Source: JANNWF01 sp038205755
GTDB lineage: Bacteria; Pseudomonadota; Gammaproteobacteria; Xanthomonadales; Xanthomonadaceae
DNA length: 64,000 nucleotides
Direction: 5' to 3'
Assembly (NCBI GenBank): GCA_038205755.1
Contig: JBBRBN010000010.1
Span: 1-64,000, forward strand
Both the position numbers and the translations under genes were made by a program. Positions 7,866 through 16,665 of the stretch are shown here, one piece after another (the first letter of the stretch is position 1; each line of letters begins with the position of its first letter). The notes under the pieces were generated by a model. It was not told the DNA's origin. It worked only from the letters and a program-made list of their open reading frames with translations, and did not search any database.

Positions 7866-9374
7866 ATGGCACTGAATACGGTGGGAGCTGGCGTGGATAG
7901 CAAAGGCGTTGATCGTTTCGTGTCCGACCTGTGGGACGAGGAAATCGTGCCGCAGCTGGTCGAGTACATCCGCATTCCCAACAAGTCCCCGATGTTTGAT
8001 GCCGATTGGGCGAAGCACGGGTTCATGGAGGACGCCGTCGCGCTGTTGTCAGGCTGGGCGGGCCGACAGTCGATCCCCGGCATGCAGATGGAGGTGGTTC
8101 GCCTGCCAGGCCGCACGCCGCTGATCTTCATCGACGTGCCGGGGCAGGGCAATGACTGCGTGCTGCTGTACGGGCATCTCGACAAGCAGCCCGAAATGAC
8201 CGGCTGGGCCAGCGATCTTGGCCCCTGGAAACCGGTCATCAAGGGTGATCGGCTGTACGGCCGCGGCGGCGCCGACGATGGGTACGCGCTGTTCGGCTCG
8301 CTCGCCGCGCTGATGGCGCTGCACGAGCAGGGCATCCCGCACAGCCGCTGCGTGGTGCTGATCGAAGCCTGCGAAGAATCGGGCAGCTACGACCTTCCGT
8401 ACTATGTGGACCACCTGGCCGAGCGTATCGGCAAGCCATCGCTGGTGGTCTGCCTGGATTCGGGCTGCGGCAACTACGACCAGCTGTGGTGCACCACCAG
8501 CCTGCGTGGGTTGGCCGGTGGCAATCTCAAGGTCAGCGTGCTTGAGGAAGGCGTCCACTCGGGCGATGCCTCAGGCGTTGTGCCGTCCAGTTTCCGGCTG
8601 CTGCGGCAGCTGTTGTCGCGGCTCGAGGATGAAGCGACCGGGCGCATCCGGGTCGAGGGGCTGTTCGTCGATATCCCGGAACAGCGGATCGCCCAGGCCG
8701 GTCGCGCAGCGGAGGTGCTGGGCAACGCGGTGTTCGACAAGTTCCCGCTGCTGCCCGGTATGCAGCCGATGCACGACCAGCTGACCGAGCTGGTGCTTAA
8801 CCGCACCTGGCGGCCGGCGCTGTCGGTCACCGGGGTTGATGGCATCCCGTCGCTGGCTGATGCTGGCAACGTGCTGCGGCCGCACACGGCGGTCAAGTTG
8901 AGCTTGCGGCTTCCGCCCACGCTGGATGGTGAGCAGGCCGGCGCGATACTGACCGAGCTGCTGCTACGTGACCCGCCGAACGGCGCACGCGTGGAGTTTG
9001 CGCTGGAGAAGTCAGCCACCGGCTGGAATGCACCGCCTACCGCCGCCTGGCTGGATCACGCCATCGATCACGCCAGTCGCGATTTCTTTGGCGCGCCGGC
9101 CATGCACATGGGGGAAGGCGGCAGCATTCCCTTCATGGGCATGCTGGGCGAGAAGTTTCCCGGCGCCCAGTTCATGATCACCGGCGTCCTCGGTCCGCAC
9201 TCCAACGCCCACGGGCCCAACGAGTTCCTGCATATTCCTACCGGCAAGCGCGTGACCTCCGCCGTGGCGCGCGTGATTGCCGACCACTTCGTGGCCAGCG
9301 AGGCCGGCCTGACCCGCGGCGTGGGCGTTGCTGCCGGCGATTCGCGCTTCGGACACGATCACGGCTGCTGCTGA
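7866..9374 (+). CDS. M20-family metallopeptidase
   Basis: A 502-residue peptidase of the M20 family (carnosinase/DUG1/ArgE-like). Metal-binding signatures are visible: YGHLDKQPE (His and Asp), RGGADDGYA (bridging Asp), EACEESGS (catalytic Glu and metal Glu), DSGCGNYD, and MGEGGSIPFM, with His near the C-terminus (GVLGPHSNAHGPNE). The middle third (lid/dimerisation domain) has HSGDASGVVPSSFRLLRQLL. It is a predicted cytoplasmic dipeptidase or deacylase. The start is the ATG at 7866; frame upstream is also open, so a longer N-terminus cannot be excluded. Confidence 0.9.
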   Translation: MALNTVGAGVDSKGVDRFVSDLWDEEIVPQLVEYIRIPNKSPMFDADWAKHGFMEDAVALLSGWAGRQSIPGMQMEVVRLPGRTPLIFIDVPGQGNDCVLLYGHLDKQPEMTGWASDLGPWKPVIKGDRLYGRGGADDGYALFGSLAALMALHEQGIPHSRCVVLIEACEESGSYDLPYYVDHLAERIGKPSLVVCLDSGCGNYDQLWCTTSLRGLAGGNLKVSVLEEGVHSGDASGVVPSSFRLLRQLLSRLEDEATGRIRVEGLFVDIPEQRIAQAGRAAEVLGNAVFDKFPLLPGMQPMHDQLTELVLNRTWRPALSVTGVDGIPSLADAGNVLRPHTAVKLSLRLPPTLDGEQAGAILTELLLRDPPNGARVEFALEKSATGWNAPPTAAWLDHAIDHASRDFFGAPAMHMGEGGSIPFMGMLGEKFPGAQFMITGVLGPHSNAHGPNEFLHIPTGKRVTSAVARVIADHFVASEAGLTRGVGVAAGDSRFGHDHGCC

Positions 9375-9405
9375 CCTTCCAACGGTTCCCCCAGGAGAGA
9401 CACCT

Positions 9406-9654
9406 ATGACCTTGCTGTGGACCATCCTCATCGGCTTCGTGATCGGTCTTGTCGCGCGCCTGTTGAAGCCGGGCGGCGATGCCTCTGGCTTCATCCTCAC
9501 CACCGTGCTCGGCATTGCCGGCTCCTTTGTTGGAACCTATATCGGTCAGACGCTGGGGCTTTACCAGCCCGGACAGGCGGCAGGGTTCATCATGTCGGTG
9601 ATCGGCGCGATCATCCTGCTGGTGATCTGGGGTCTGGTGACCAGGAAGGGCTGA
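9406..9654 (+). CDS. GlsB/YeaQ/YmgE-type membrane protein
   Basis: An 82-residue protein with three predicted membrane segments and Gly-rich helices (LIGFVIGLVARLLKPGGDAS, IAGSFVGTYIGQTLG, SVIGAIILLVIWGLV). It fits the GlsB/YeaQ/YmgE stress-response (transglycosylase-associated) family in length and in the P-G-x-D motif. CAGGAGAG six bases upstream sets the start. It follows the M20 gene by 31 bases and may be cotranscribed. Confidence 0.9.
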   Translation: MTLLWTILIGFVIGLVARLLKPGGDASGFILTTVLGIAGSFVGTYIGQTLGLYQPGQAAGFIMSVIGAIILLVIWGLVTRKG

Positions 9655-9751
9655 GGTTGCCGGTCGCATCGCAGGTTGCCAGCCGTTCCCGAACGCCAGG
9701 CGCGATCAGCCGCCCGCCGTTCGCCTATCCGACATCCAAGGGGTTTCCACC

Positions 9752-10204
9752 ATGCGTAACGCCTACGGGCTGCGACCGCTGCTGTGCTCACTGGCTCTGC
9801 TGTTGGTGAGCGGATGCCAGATGCCGGCGGCACAGGGTGCTGGCACCCCGCTTGACGCGCTGCCGACAAACAGCGACTGGGCGCTGACCAGCGCCAGTGC
9901 GGCGGGCCTCAATCGACCCGAGGCGGCGCTGGTCCGTTTGCATATCGAGGGCGAACGCCTGTCCGGCGACAGCGGCTGCAATCGCTTCAGCGCCAGCTAC
10001 AGCATCAGCGCCGGAAAACTCTCGATTGGACCGGTAGTCGCCAGCAAGCGTGGCTGCCCGTCAGCCGCGGGTGAGGTCGAGCAGGCGCTGTTTGCAGCGC
10101 TGCAGACGCTGACGTCGGCATCCATGGATGGCGTCGATCTGCTGCTGGAAGACTCGGCCGGCGGGCAGCTGAGGCTTTCGCCCGCAGTCGCCGACGAGAA
10201 GTGA
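9752..10204 (+). CDS. META-domain lipoprotein (HslJ-like)
   Basis: A 150-residue lipoprotein with signal and lipobox LLLVSGC (Cys22). The mature region carries a META domain: WALTSAS start, then GERLSGDSGCNRFSASYSI and VASKRGCPSAAGEVEQALFA. The family (HslJ) has been linked to heat-inducible and envelope functions and novobiocin resistance in E. coli. It lies 12 bases before the downstream SET gene, consistent with cotranscription. Confidence 0.85.
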   Translation: MRNAYGLRPLLCSLALLLVSGCQMPAAQGAGTPLDALPTNSDWALTSASAAGLNRPEAALVRLHIEGERLSGDSGCNRFSASYSISAGKLSIGPVVASKRGCPSAAGEVEQALFAALQTLTSASMDGVDLLLEDSAGGQLRLSPAVADEK

Positions 10205-10216
10205 CGGCGGACAGCC

Positions 10217-10792
10217 GTGAGTCCGCTGTTTGAGGTCCGCCGTTCGCCGATTCACGGCAGCGGCGTTTTTGCCGTCCGGCCACTCTCATCTGGCCTGGAG
10301 CTGGTCGAGTACGCGGGCCGACGCATCACCCACGCCGCGGCAGACCGTCGCTATGCCGGCAGCGCTGACAGCGGCCACACGTTTCTGTTCACCCTCAATG
10401 CGCGTTACATCATCGACGCCAACGTCGACGGCAACGACGCCCGCTGGATCAACCACAGCTGCGCGCCCAACTGCCGCGCGGTGGTGGTCGAGAACCCGCT
10501 GGGCGACGCGCGCGGTGATCGGGTGATGATCGAGAGCCTGGGCGCCATTGCGCCGGGCGCAGAGCTGACGTATGACTACGGCATCATCCTCGCTGAGCGC
10601 CATACCGCCCGCATGAAGCGGCTATGGGCCTGTTTGTGCGGTTGGCCGGAATGCTCCGGGACGATGCTCAAGCCAAAGCGGGCAGTCGCCGCCAGTCCGG
10701 CCCCTCACACCACCCCCTCGCCCGCGGGGAGCGGGGCTATGGACGGCGGCTTTTCGTCAGGAGCCTCGAAGTTTCGGGCAATCGAGGTTTGA
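10217..10792 (+). CDS. SET-domain protein with post-SET Cys motif
   Basis: A 191-residue protein starting at GTG. A SET domain fills about residues 1-130: RRSPIHGSGVFAVRPLSSG, then ARWINHSCAPNC (SAM/substrate pocket) and AELTYDYG, followed by a post-SET cluster CLCGWPECSG that would bind zinc with the NHSC Cys. It is a predicted SAM-dependent protein lysine methyltransferase; the substrate is unknown. The last ~35 residues lie inside a 64-bp repeat copied again 154 bp downstream, so the C-terminal tail looks repeat-derived. This is the second SET gene within 4 kb. Confidence 0.85.
   Translation: MSPLFEVRRSPIHGSGVFAVRPLSSGLELVEYAGRRITHAAADRRYAGSADSGHTFLFTLNARYIIDANVDGNDARWINHSCAPNCRAVVVENPLGDARGDRVMIESLGAIAPGAELTYDYGIILAERHTARMKRLWACLCGWPECSGTMLKPKRAVAASPAPHTTPSPAGSGAMDGGFSSGASKFRAIEV
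10691..10754 (+). repeat. Direct repeat, unit 1
   Basis: The unit starts GCCAGTCCGGCCCCTCAC and ends GACGGCGGCTTTT. It overlaps the 3' end of the SET gene. The CCCCTCACC...CCCTCTCC-type sequence resembles dispersed GC-rich repeats frequent in Xanthomonadales. Confidence 0.75.
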
Positions 10793-10844
10793 TGCCTTGC
10801 ATGGAACGAAACCGCAAAAGTTGCCGATTTCCCGCCAAGGAGCC

Positions 10845-10906
10845 GCCAGTCCGGCCCCTCACCGCAACCCCTCTCCTGCGGGCGAAGGGCGATAGACGGC
10901 GGCTTT
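10845..10906 (+). repeat. Direct repeat, unit 2
   Basis: This is a second copy of the unit, with the same start (GCCAGTCCGGCCCCTCAC) and end (GACGGCGGCTTTT) but several differences in the middle. It is intergenic, 154 bases downstream of unit 1. Confidence 0.75.
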
Positions 10907-10962
10907 TGTTGGTTCATGGTTGGTGGGCACGGCTGTCGGAGGGCGGGCTGGAGGTTCGCTGC

Positions 10963-11000
10963 CAGCAGCCTGTCGGACTTAGGTCGGCCGGGCTGCTAGC
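10963..11000. repeat. Terminal-repeat remnant of the modular element (copy F)
   Basis: CAGCAGCCTGTCGGACTTAG is followed directly by GTCGGCCGGGCTGCTAGC. The two ends of the modular element are joined with nothing between them, forming a short palindrome. It looks like an internal-deletion derivative or scar. Confidence 0.75.
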
Positions 11001-11024
11001 GGCCACCACAAACAGTATTGCGGC

Positions 11025-11918
11025 CTAGCCCGCAGCGCCGGCGTCATTCATTCCGCTTTGAAGCCAGTGCACCACCCGCTCGGCGACCAGATCGGGCTCG
11101 CGCATCCAGGCGAAATGACCGGGTGCCACGCCACTGGGAAGCGATTCGATCCGTTCAAAGCGCCGCATGCCGGTCGACTTCTGCGCCAGTTCGCGTGCGG
11201 CAGACAGCGGGGCAAACCGATCGTCGCGCATGCTCAGGATGAATATGGGCAGCTGTGCTGCAGCCAGCGCCTGCTCGGCATCCCAGCGGTCGGCGCCCAG
11301 CGCCGGAATTCGTCCATGCCGCACGAACTGCGCCCATTCGCGCATCAGTCGGGCGCCCTGACGGCCGCCGAACGTGAACCAGTCGCCGCGGAACACGCCC
11401 AGCACCAGGCTGCTGGCCGCGGCAAACCAGCCAAAGCCGAATACCAGCCAGCGGTAGGGCTGCGGGTATGCGCGGTAGTGAGGTGACGCGCTGGCCGCCA
11501 GAATGATGCTGTGGGCCGCTCGCTGCGGATGCCGCGCGGCGTGGAGCATTGCTACCTGACCGCCGAGCGAATGGCCAAAGCAATGCGGGGTCGCCAGCGG
11601 CAGCTCGTCTCGCACCAGCGCCAGCATGGCCTCCGCCTCGCCGTCGACCAGATCCAGATAGCCCCAGTCGACGCCGCGGGCGGCGCGCACCGAGCTGCTC
11701 GCCACGCCACGCCAGTCAGCCACCAGCACGTGCACCCCGCGCGCCTGCAGCGCCGCAGCAAAACGCAGGTAGGGCCGGGCCGCGGTTCCCAGTGCAGGAA
11801 AAACGACCATGCACGGCGCTGTTGGATCCGCCGCCCGAAAGAGCTGGGCCTGCGCCGTGCTGCCGCCCGCGGCGATGACGTGGGACTCCGGAGCCGCCGG
11901 ATCAGGGCTGCTTGACAT
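11025..11918 (-). CDS. Alpha/beta hydrolase
   Basis: A 297-residue alpha/beta-hydrolase of the COG4757-like group. The nucleophile elbow is GHSLGG (Ser near residue 117), and the late acidic residue is probably in LSMRDDRFAPLSAARELA with catalytic His in APGHFAWMRE. No signal peptide is present, so it should be cytoplasmic. The natural substrate is unknown (possible esterase or lipase). It is followed, after 45 bases on the same strand, by no recognised partner; the TPR gene upstream on this strand starts from its own promoter region. Confidence 0.85.
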   Translation of the reverse strand: MSSSPDPAAPESHVIAAGGSTAQAQLFRAADPTAPCMVVFPALGTAARPYLRFAAALQARGVHVLVADWRGVASSSVRAARGVDWGYLDLVDGEAEAMLALVRDELPLATPHCFGHSLGGQVAMLHAARHPQRAAHSIILAASASPHYRAYPQPYRWLVFGFGWFAAASSLVLGVFRGDWFTFGGRQGARLMREWAQFVRHGRIPALGADRWDAEQALAAAQLPIFILSMRDDRFAPLSAARELAQKSTGMRRFERIESLPSGVAPGHFAWMREPDLVAERVVHWLQSGMNDAGAAG

Positions 11919-11963
11919 CAGCGACGCGGGCTCATCGCGGCGCCGGCGCGGGCGCAGACGGCA

Positions 11964-12857
11964 TCATGCGCCCTTCACCACGCGATCGAGGTCAGGCTGA
12001 GCCTGCTTGCGGGTGGTCGAGTCGGAAACGGCGAGCTTCAAGGCCGTGATGGCATCGTCACGGCGCCCGAGTTTTTCCAGCACCTGCCCGCGGCGCCAGT
12101 GCGCAGCGCCGGCACTCAGGCCCTCCGGAATCACACCAGCGGCGACGAATGCATCCAGTTGCGATAGACCGTCTTCCAGCTGTGCGCCGGTAAGTGCCGC
12201 GGCGCGGCCGAGCTGATAGCGCGCCGTTGGGTCCTCGGCATTCTGCGAAAGCCGTTCGCGCCATAGCTGCCGCACCTCATCCCAGCGCGCCTGCCGCTGC
12301 AGCATGCCGGCCAGCGCCTGCCGCGCCCGCGCGCTGTCGGGCACCTTGGTCACTGCATCGCGCAGCGCAGCCTCCGCGACTTCCGGCTTCTTGTCGGCCA
12401 TGGCCAGCGAGCTCTCGGCGAGCTTGCCCCACACCAGGTCGCGACGGGCGAGCTCGGCGGCCTGTGCATCGGCCTTGTCGCGTCCACCGCCGAGGAAGCC
12501 GGGCGCAAACAGGTAGTACTGCAGCAGGTCGTAGCGTGCCTCGATGAGTTCCGGGTCCAGCGCTACTGCCTTCTCGTAGGCGTCGCGCGAGCGTCCGGCC
12601 CATTTCGGCTTGCTGAGCAGATTCGCCCGCATCGCCTGCAAACCATAGGCGCGACCCGACCAGAACCAGGCGCGCGCATCGCCAGGCAGCGCTTCCAGAG
12701 ACTTTTCGGCCGCGTCGACCGCTGCATCCAGGTCATCGAGTCCAAGCTGCTTGCGAATTTCAGCCACCGCAGGCGGCAGTTGTTCAGGCGCGGCGGCGGT
12801 TGCGGGATGCGCCAGGAAGGTCAGGAAGAGGACGGCAAGCGGCAGACTTAAGCGCAT
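11964..12857 (-). CDS. Secreted TPR-repeat protein
   Basis: A 297-residue protein with a signal peptide (LSLPLAVLFLTFLAHPATA). The mature region is helical with TPR-like repeats (ARAWFWSGRAYGLQAM, AYEKAVALDPELIEARYDLL, ARYQLGRAAALTG, WRRGQVLEKLGRRDDAITAL). It is predicted to be a periplasmic scaffold of unknown partner. The start is the Met before the signal peptide; the longer open frame upstream runs into the divergent dinB promoter and is not used. Confidence 0.85.
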   Translation of the reverse strand: MRLSLPLAVLFLTFLAHPATAAAPEQLPPAVAEIRKQLGLDDLDAAVDAAEKSLEALPGDARAWFWSGRAYGLQAMRANLLSKPKWAGRSRDAYEKAVALDPELIEARYDLLQYYLFAPGFLGGGRDKADAQAAELARRDLVWGKLAESSLAMADKKPEVAEAALRDAVTKVPDSARARQALAGMLQRQARWDEVRQLWRERLSQNAEDPTARYQLGRAAALTGAQLEDGLSQLDAFVAAGVIPEGLSAGAAHWRRGQVLEKLGRRDDAITALKLAVSDSTTRKQAQPDLDRVVKGA

Positions 12858-13005
12858 GGGTGGGGCTCGTTGGCGGGGAGACAAATCAAAGCGCCCGGTG
12901 CCTGCACGGCTGGTGAATCCGGAGTGTGCTTCGCGAGCGCGTGGCGAATCATGCGGGCTGCCGCTGCGAGCGACAATAGCGGCTGTTCTGGCCGCATGCT
13001 GCCGA

Positions 13006-14106
13006 ATGCGCAAGATTGTCCACATCGACATGGATGCCTTCTACGCGTCGGTCGAGCAGCGCGACGCTCCGAGCCTGCGCGGCCGGCCGGTGGTGGTGGC
13101 GTGGCGCGGTGCCCGTTCGGTGGTCTGTGCGGCGTCCTACGAGGCGCGGCGGTTCGGCGTGCGCTCGGCGATGCCGGCGATCCGCGCCGAGCGGCTGTGT
13201 CCCGAGGCGGTCTTTGTGGCGCCGGATTTCCAGCGCTATCGCGCCGTCTCGCAGCAGGTCCGCGCCATCTTTGCGCGGCACACTGATCTGATCGAACCGC
13301 TGTCGCTGGACGAAGCCTACCTTGATGTGACCAGCAACTTTTCCGGGCTCGCCAGCGCCACCGAAGTGGCGCAGCGGATCCGCGCGCAGATTCGCGAGGA
13401 AACCCAGCTCACCGCATCCGCAGGCGTGGCGCCGAACAAGTTTCTGGCCAAAATCGCGTCGGACTGGCGCAAGCCGGATGGCCAGTTTGTCATCCGGCCG
13501 CAGCAGGTGGAGGGCTTTCTGGTGGACCTGCCAGTGGCCGTAATCCCGGGCGTGGGCAAGGTCATGGCCAGCCGGCTCGATGCGCTGGGTCTGCATCGCG
13601 TAGGTGACCTGCGGGCGCTGGGACGCAGCGCGCTGGAGGGCCAGTTTGGTCGCTGGGGTGGCCGCCTGTTCGAGCTCTCGCTGGGCATCGACGAGCGCGC
13701 GGTGGAGCCCAATCAGCCGACCCAGTCGATATCGAGCGAGGACACCTTCGCCACCGACCTGCCGCTGGAGCAGCTCGATGATCCGATTCGGCGCCTCGCC
13801 GAGCGAACCTGGCAGGCGGCGTCGAAGGAGCGTCAGCGGGTCGGACGAACGGTGGTGCTGAAAGTGAAGACGGCCGATTTCCGCCAGTTCACGCGCAGTC
13901 ACACGCCGACCGATCCGCCGGCGTCGGCGGCGCAGCTGATCGGCATCGCGCTGGCCCTGAGCGGTCGGGTGGCGATGCCGGCGCAGACCCGCTTTCGACT
14001 GGTCGGGGTCGGCCTTGGCAACTTTGTGGATCGGGCGGACCTGTTCAAGCAGGGCGAAATGTTCGGCGCGACGCTTGCCCCGGCCGAGGTTGAGCCGCTG
14101 GACTGA
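13006..14106 (+). CDS. dinB: DNA polymerase IV
   Basis: A Y-family translesion polymerase of 366 residues. Catalytic acids are visible in HIDMDAFYASVE (Asp8) and SLDEAYLDVT (Asp102/Glu103). The steric-gate region FYASVE and the nucleotide contact SYEARRFGVRSAM are present, with the helix-hairpin-helix thumb IPGVGKVMASRLDALGLH. The C-terminal little-finger domain follows, but the canonical clamp-binding tail was not pinned down. The start is the ATG at 13006, because Met1 sits seven residues before the first catalytic Asp as in the family. Confidence 0.95.
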   Translation: MRKIVHIDMDAFYASVEQRDAPSLRGRPVVVAWRGARSVVCAASYEARRFGVRSAMPAIRAERLCPEAVFVAPDFQRYRAVSQQVRAIFARHTDLIEPLSLDEAYLDVTSNFSGLASATEVAQRIRAQIREETQLTASAGVAPNKFLAKIASDWRKPDGQFVIRPQQVEGFLVDLPVAVIPGVGKVMASRLDALGLHRVGDLRALGRSALEGQFGRWGGRLFELSLGIDERAVEPNQPTQSISSEDTFATDLPLEQLDDPIRRLAERTWQAASKERQRVGRTVVLKVKTADFRQFTRSHTPTDPPASAAQLIGIALALSGRVAMPAQTRFRLVGVGLGNFVDRADLFKQGEMFGATLAPAEVEPLD

Positions 14107-14146
14107 CCCGCGTCAATCGGCGCCGCGGAGGGCAACGGTGGTGGCC

Positions 14147-14329
14147 TCAGAAGACGAACATCAGCGCCAGCGAGAGCAGGCCGTAAATCCCGATCACCGC
14201 CCAGAAATAGCCAGGCTCCTCATCGCGCAGGATGGTTCGGCCCCATGCCCGATGTTTGGCATAAACAGCGCCGCGCTGCGCCGAGTAAAGCGCATAGATC
14301 GCAAGCACTACACCGAGCATCTTGAACAT
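14147..14329 (-). CDS. Small membrane protein, unknown
   Basis: A 60-residue protein with two hydrophobic segments (MLGVVLAIYALYSA near the start, FWAVIGIYGLLSLALMFVF at the end) flanking a charged middle (AKHRAWGRTILRDEE). GGAAGG seven bases before the ATG at 14329 chooses this start over one nine codons upstream. No named family was recognised. It lies convergent to dinB and downstream of the EF-G-like gene. Confidence 0.65.
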   Translation of the reverse strand: MFKMLGVVLAIYALYSAQRGAVYAKHRAWGRTILRDEEPGYFWAVIGIYGLLSLALMFVF

Positions 14330-14403
14330 CGGCCCTTCCGAATTTCCCCAGTGCACTTCGCGACGCGTGGAGCGTGCGGGTGTGACCCGCCGCGGCGGCT
14401 GAA

Positions 14404-16449
14404 TCAGTCTTCGTCCGACCTTGGCCGATAGGCGTCAGCCAGCTGCTTCTGAACGCCAGGCGGCACCGGTTCGTGATGGCTGAACTCAATGGCGTAGCGG
14501 CCGCGTCCGGCGGTCAGCGCCTTGAGCTCGCTGGCGTATTCGCCGACCTCCGCCATCGGCACCTGCGCCTTCACCACCCGCTCGCCGCCGCGCAGCGAGT
14601 CGCTGCCATTGATGCGCGCACGCTTGCTCGACAGGCCGCCGGTCACATCGCCCATGTACTGCTCGGGCACCGACACGTCGAGGTTGACGATCGGCTCAAG
14701 GACGATCGGGCGCGCCTTGCCGATCGCATCCAGAAACGCCTTCCTGCCAGCCGCCACAAAGGCGACTTCCTTGGAGTCGACCGGATGGTATTTGCCGTCA
14801 TACACGATCACCCGCAGGTCCTGCAGCGGATAACCTGCAACGGCGCCGTGATCAAGTACCGTCCGCACACCCTTCTCGATCGCCGGCAGGAACTGGCTGG
14901 GAATGGTGCCGCCCTTTACCTCGTTGACAAACTCGAAGCCGCCGCCGCGCGGCAGCGGCTCGATGCGCAGGAACACCTCGCCGAACTGTCCGGCGCCACC
15001 GGTCTGCTTCTTGTGCCGATGGTGACCGTCGGCGCGGGCCGAGATGGTTTCGCGATAGGCGATCCGCGGTGGGCGTGCGCTCACCTCGACCTGGTAGCGA
15101 TCCTTCATGCGCTCAAGCATCAGCTTGATGTGCAGCTCTCCGAGGCCACGAATGATGGTCTCGTTGAGTTCCGCGTTGTGTTCGATGCGAAAGCACGGAT
15201 CTTCCTCATGCAGCCGGTGCAGGGCGTTGGCGAGCTTCTGTTCCTGGCCCTTGTGCAGCGGCTTGATCGCCAGTCCAAACATGGGCTGCGGAAAGTCCAG
15301 CGGCTTCAGCCGGATGTCATCCTCGTCATGGCTGTCGTGCAGGATGGCGTCGAAGTGGATCTCCTCGACCTTGGCGACTGCCGCAATGTCGCCAGCGATG
15401 ACCTCGTCGATCTCCACCTGTTCCTTGCCGCGCAGCTTGAACAGGTGACCGACCTTGAACGGTTTCTTGCCGTTATCGATCAACAGCTGGGTATCGCGTC
15501 GAACGGTGCCCTGGTAAAGCCGGAAGATGCCCAGTTTGCCCACGAACGGGTCGTTGACGATCTTGAACACGTCGGCAATGACATGCGCCGCGAGGTCGGG
15601 CGTGGCGATGATCGGTTCGGCGCTGGCGCCCTTGGTGAACGGCGGCGGGTTGGCCTCCCGCGGGTTGGGCATCAGCGTTTCGAACAGGTCGAGCAGCTCG
15701 CGCACGCCTGCGCCGGTGCGCGCCGAGACAAAGCAGATAGGCACCAGGTGGCCCTCGCGCAGGCACTGCTCGAAGGCGTCGTGCAGCTCCTGCCCGGACA
15801 GCCCCTCTTCGCCCTCTTCGAGATAGTGGCCCATCACGTTTTCGTCGATCTCGACGATCTGGTCGATGATCTGCTGGTGGGCAACAGCCACCGACGAGAA
15901 ATCGCTGTCGCCGCTGGCGCTGCGGAAGCAGTTGATCACGCCCTGGCGGCCGCGCGCCGGAAGATTCACCGGCAGGCATTCGCGCCCGAACGCGTCCCGC
16001 AGCTGCTCGACGAGAAATTCCAGATCGGCCTCGACGTGGTCGATCCGGTTGACGATCAGCAGCCGGCACAGGCGTCGCGCGCGGGCGTAATCCATCAGTC
16101 GCTGGGTGCTGTGCTCGATCCCGGCGGCGGCGTTGACCACCACTGCGCAGGTTTCGACCGCAGCGAGCGCGGACAGCGTCGGGCCGCGAAAGTCGGTGTA
16201 GCCGGGCGTGTCAATCAGGTTGACATGGACGCCACCGTGGTCGATGGCGGCAATGGTCGAATTGATCGAATGGCCGCGGGCCTTCTCCAGCGGGTCGAAG
16301 TCCGACAGGGTGGTGCCGCGCTCGACGCTGCCGGCGTTCTGCAGCGTGCCCCCGGCGTGCATCAGGGCTTCGAACAGCGTGGTCTTGCCGGCGCCGGCAT
16401 GACCCGTAAGCGCAATATTGCGAATGTCGACCGTGCGATAAGCAGGCAT
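14404..16449 (-). CDS. EF-G-like translational GTPase
   Basis: A 681-residue paralogue of elongation factor G. The G domain shows GHAGAGKTT (G1), DTPGYTDF (G3) and NRID (G4, with Arg where most have Lys). Domains II-V follow, with the domain IV signature HKKQTGGAGQFGEVFLRIEP and a C-terminal ELKALTAGRGRYAIEFSHHE. No str operon genes are nearby, so it is a second, EF-G2/FusA2-like copy. The role may be ribosome recycling or a specialised translocation function. The start at 16449 has GGGGAGGATCACCAC upstream. Confidence 0.9.
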   Translation of the reverse strand: MPAYRTVDIRNIALTGHAGAGKTTLFEALMHAGGTLQNAGSVERGTTLSDFDPLEKARGHSINSTIAAIDHGGVHVNLIDTPGYTDFRGPTLSALAAVETCAVVVNAAAGIEHSTQRLMDYARARRLCRLLIVNRIDHVEADLEFLVEQLRDAFGRECLPVNLPARGRQGVINCFRSASGDSDFSSVAVAHQQIIDQIVEIDENVMGHYLEEGEEGLSGQELHDAFEQCLREGHLVPICFVSARTGAGVRELLDLFETLMPNPREANPPPFTKGASAEPIIATPDLAAHVIADVFKIVNDPFVGKLGIFRLYQGTVRRDTQLLIDNGKKPFKVGHLFKLRGKEQVEIDEVIAGDIAAVAKVEEIHFDAILHDSHDEDDIRLKPLDFPQPMFGLAIKPLHKGQEQKLANALHRLHEEDPCFRIEHNAELNETIIRGLGELHIKLMLERMKDRYQVEVSARPPRIAYRETISARADGHHRHKKQTGGAGQFGEVFLRIEPLPRGGGFEFVNEVKGGTIPSQFLPAIEKGVRTVLDHGAVAGYPLQDLRVIVYDGKYHPVDSKEVAFVAAGRKAFLDAIGKARPIVLEPIVNLDVSVPEQYMGDVTGGLSSKRARINGSDSLRGGERVVKAQVPMAEVGEYASELKALTAGRGRYAIEFSHHEPVPPGVQKQLADAYRPRSDED

Positions 16450-16665
16450 GTGGTGATCCTCCCCAAGACCCGACGCTGGCAGCCGGTCGAACGTGGGGCG
16501 AGGCGATTCGCAGCCCGGCCAGCCAAGGACCGACACGGCGCTAGAGTTTCAGTCCGCCGGCGCGGGGTCAAGGTTCGGCTGCGGTGCAGTGCAGCATGAG
16601 GTAGGGCGTACACTGCCCGCGCTCGCCGAACGGGTTGGCGATCACTACCGAGAGGAGTCTGGCCG

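Noticed and set aside
14473..16599. 708-codon open frame on the plus strand opposite the EF-G-like gene
   Set aside because: It is antisense to a gene with clear EF-G motifs; long antisense frames arise from GC-rich codon bias, and this one has no domain or ribosome site.
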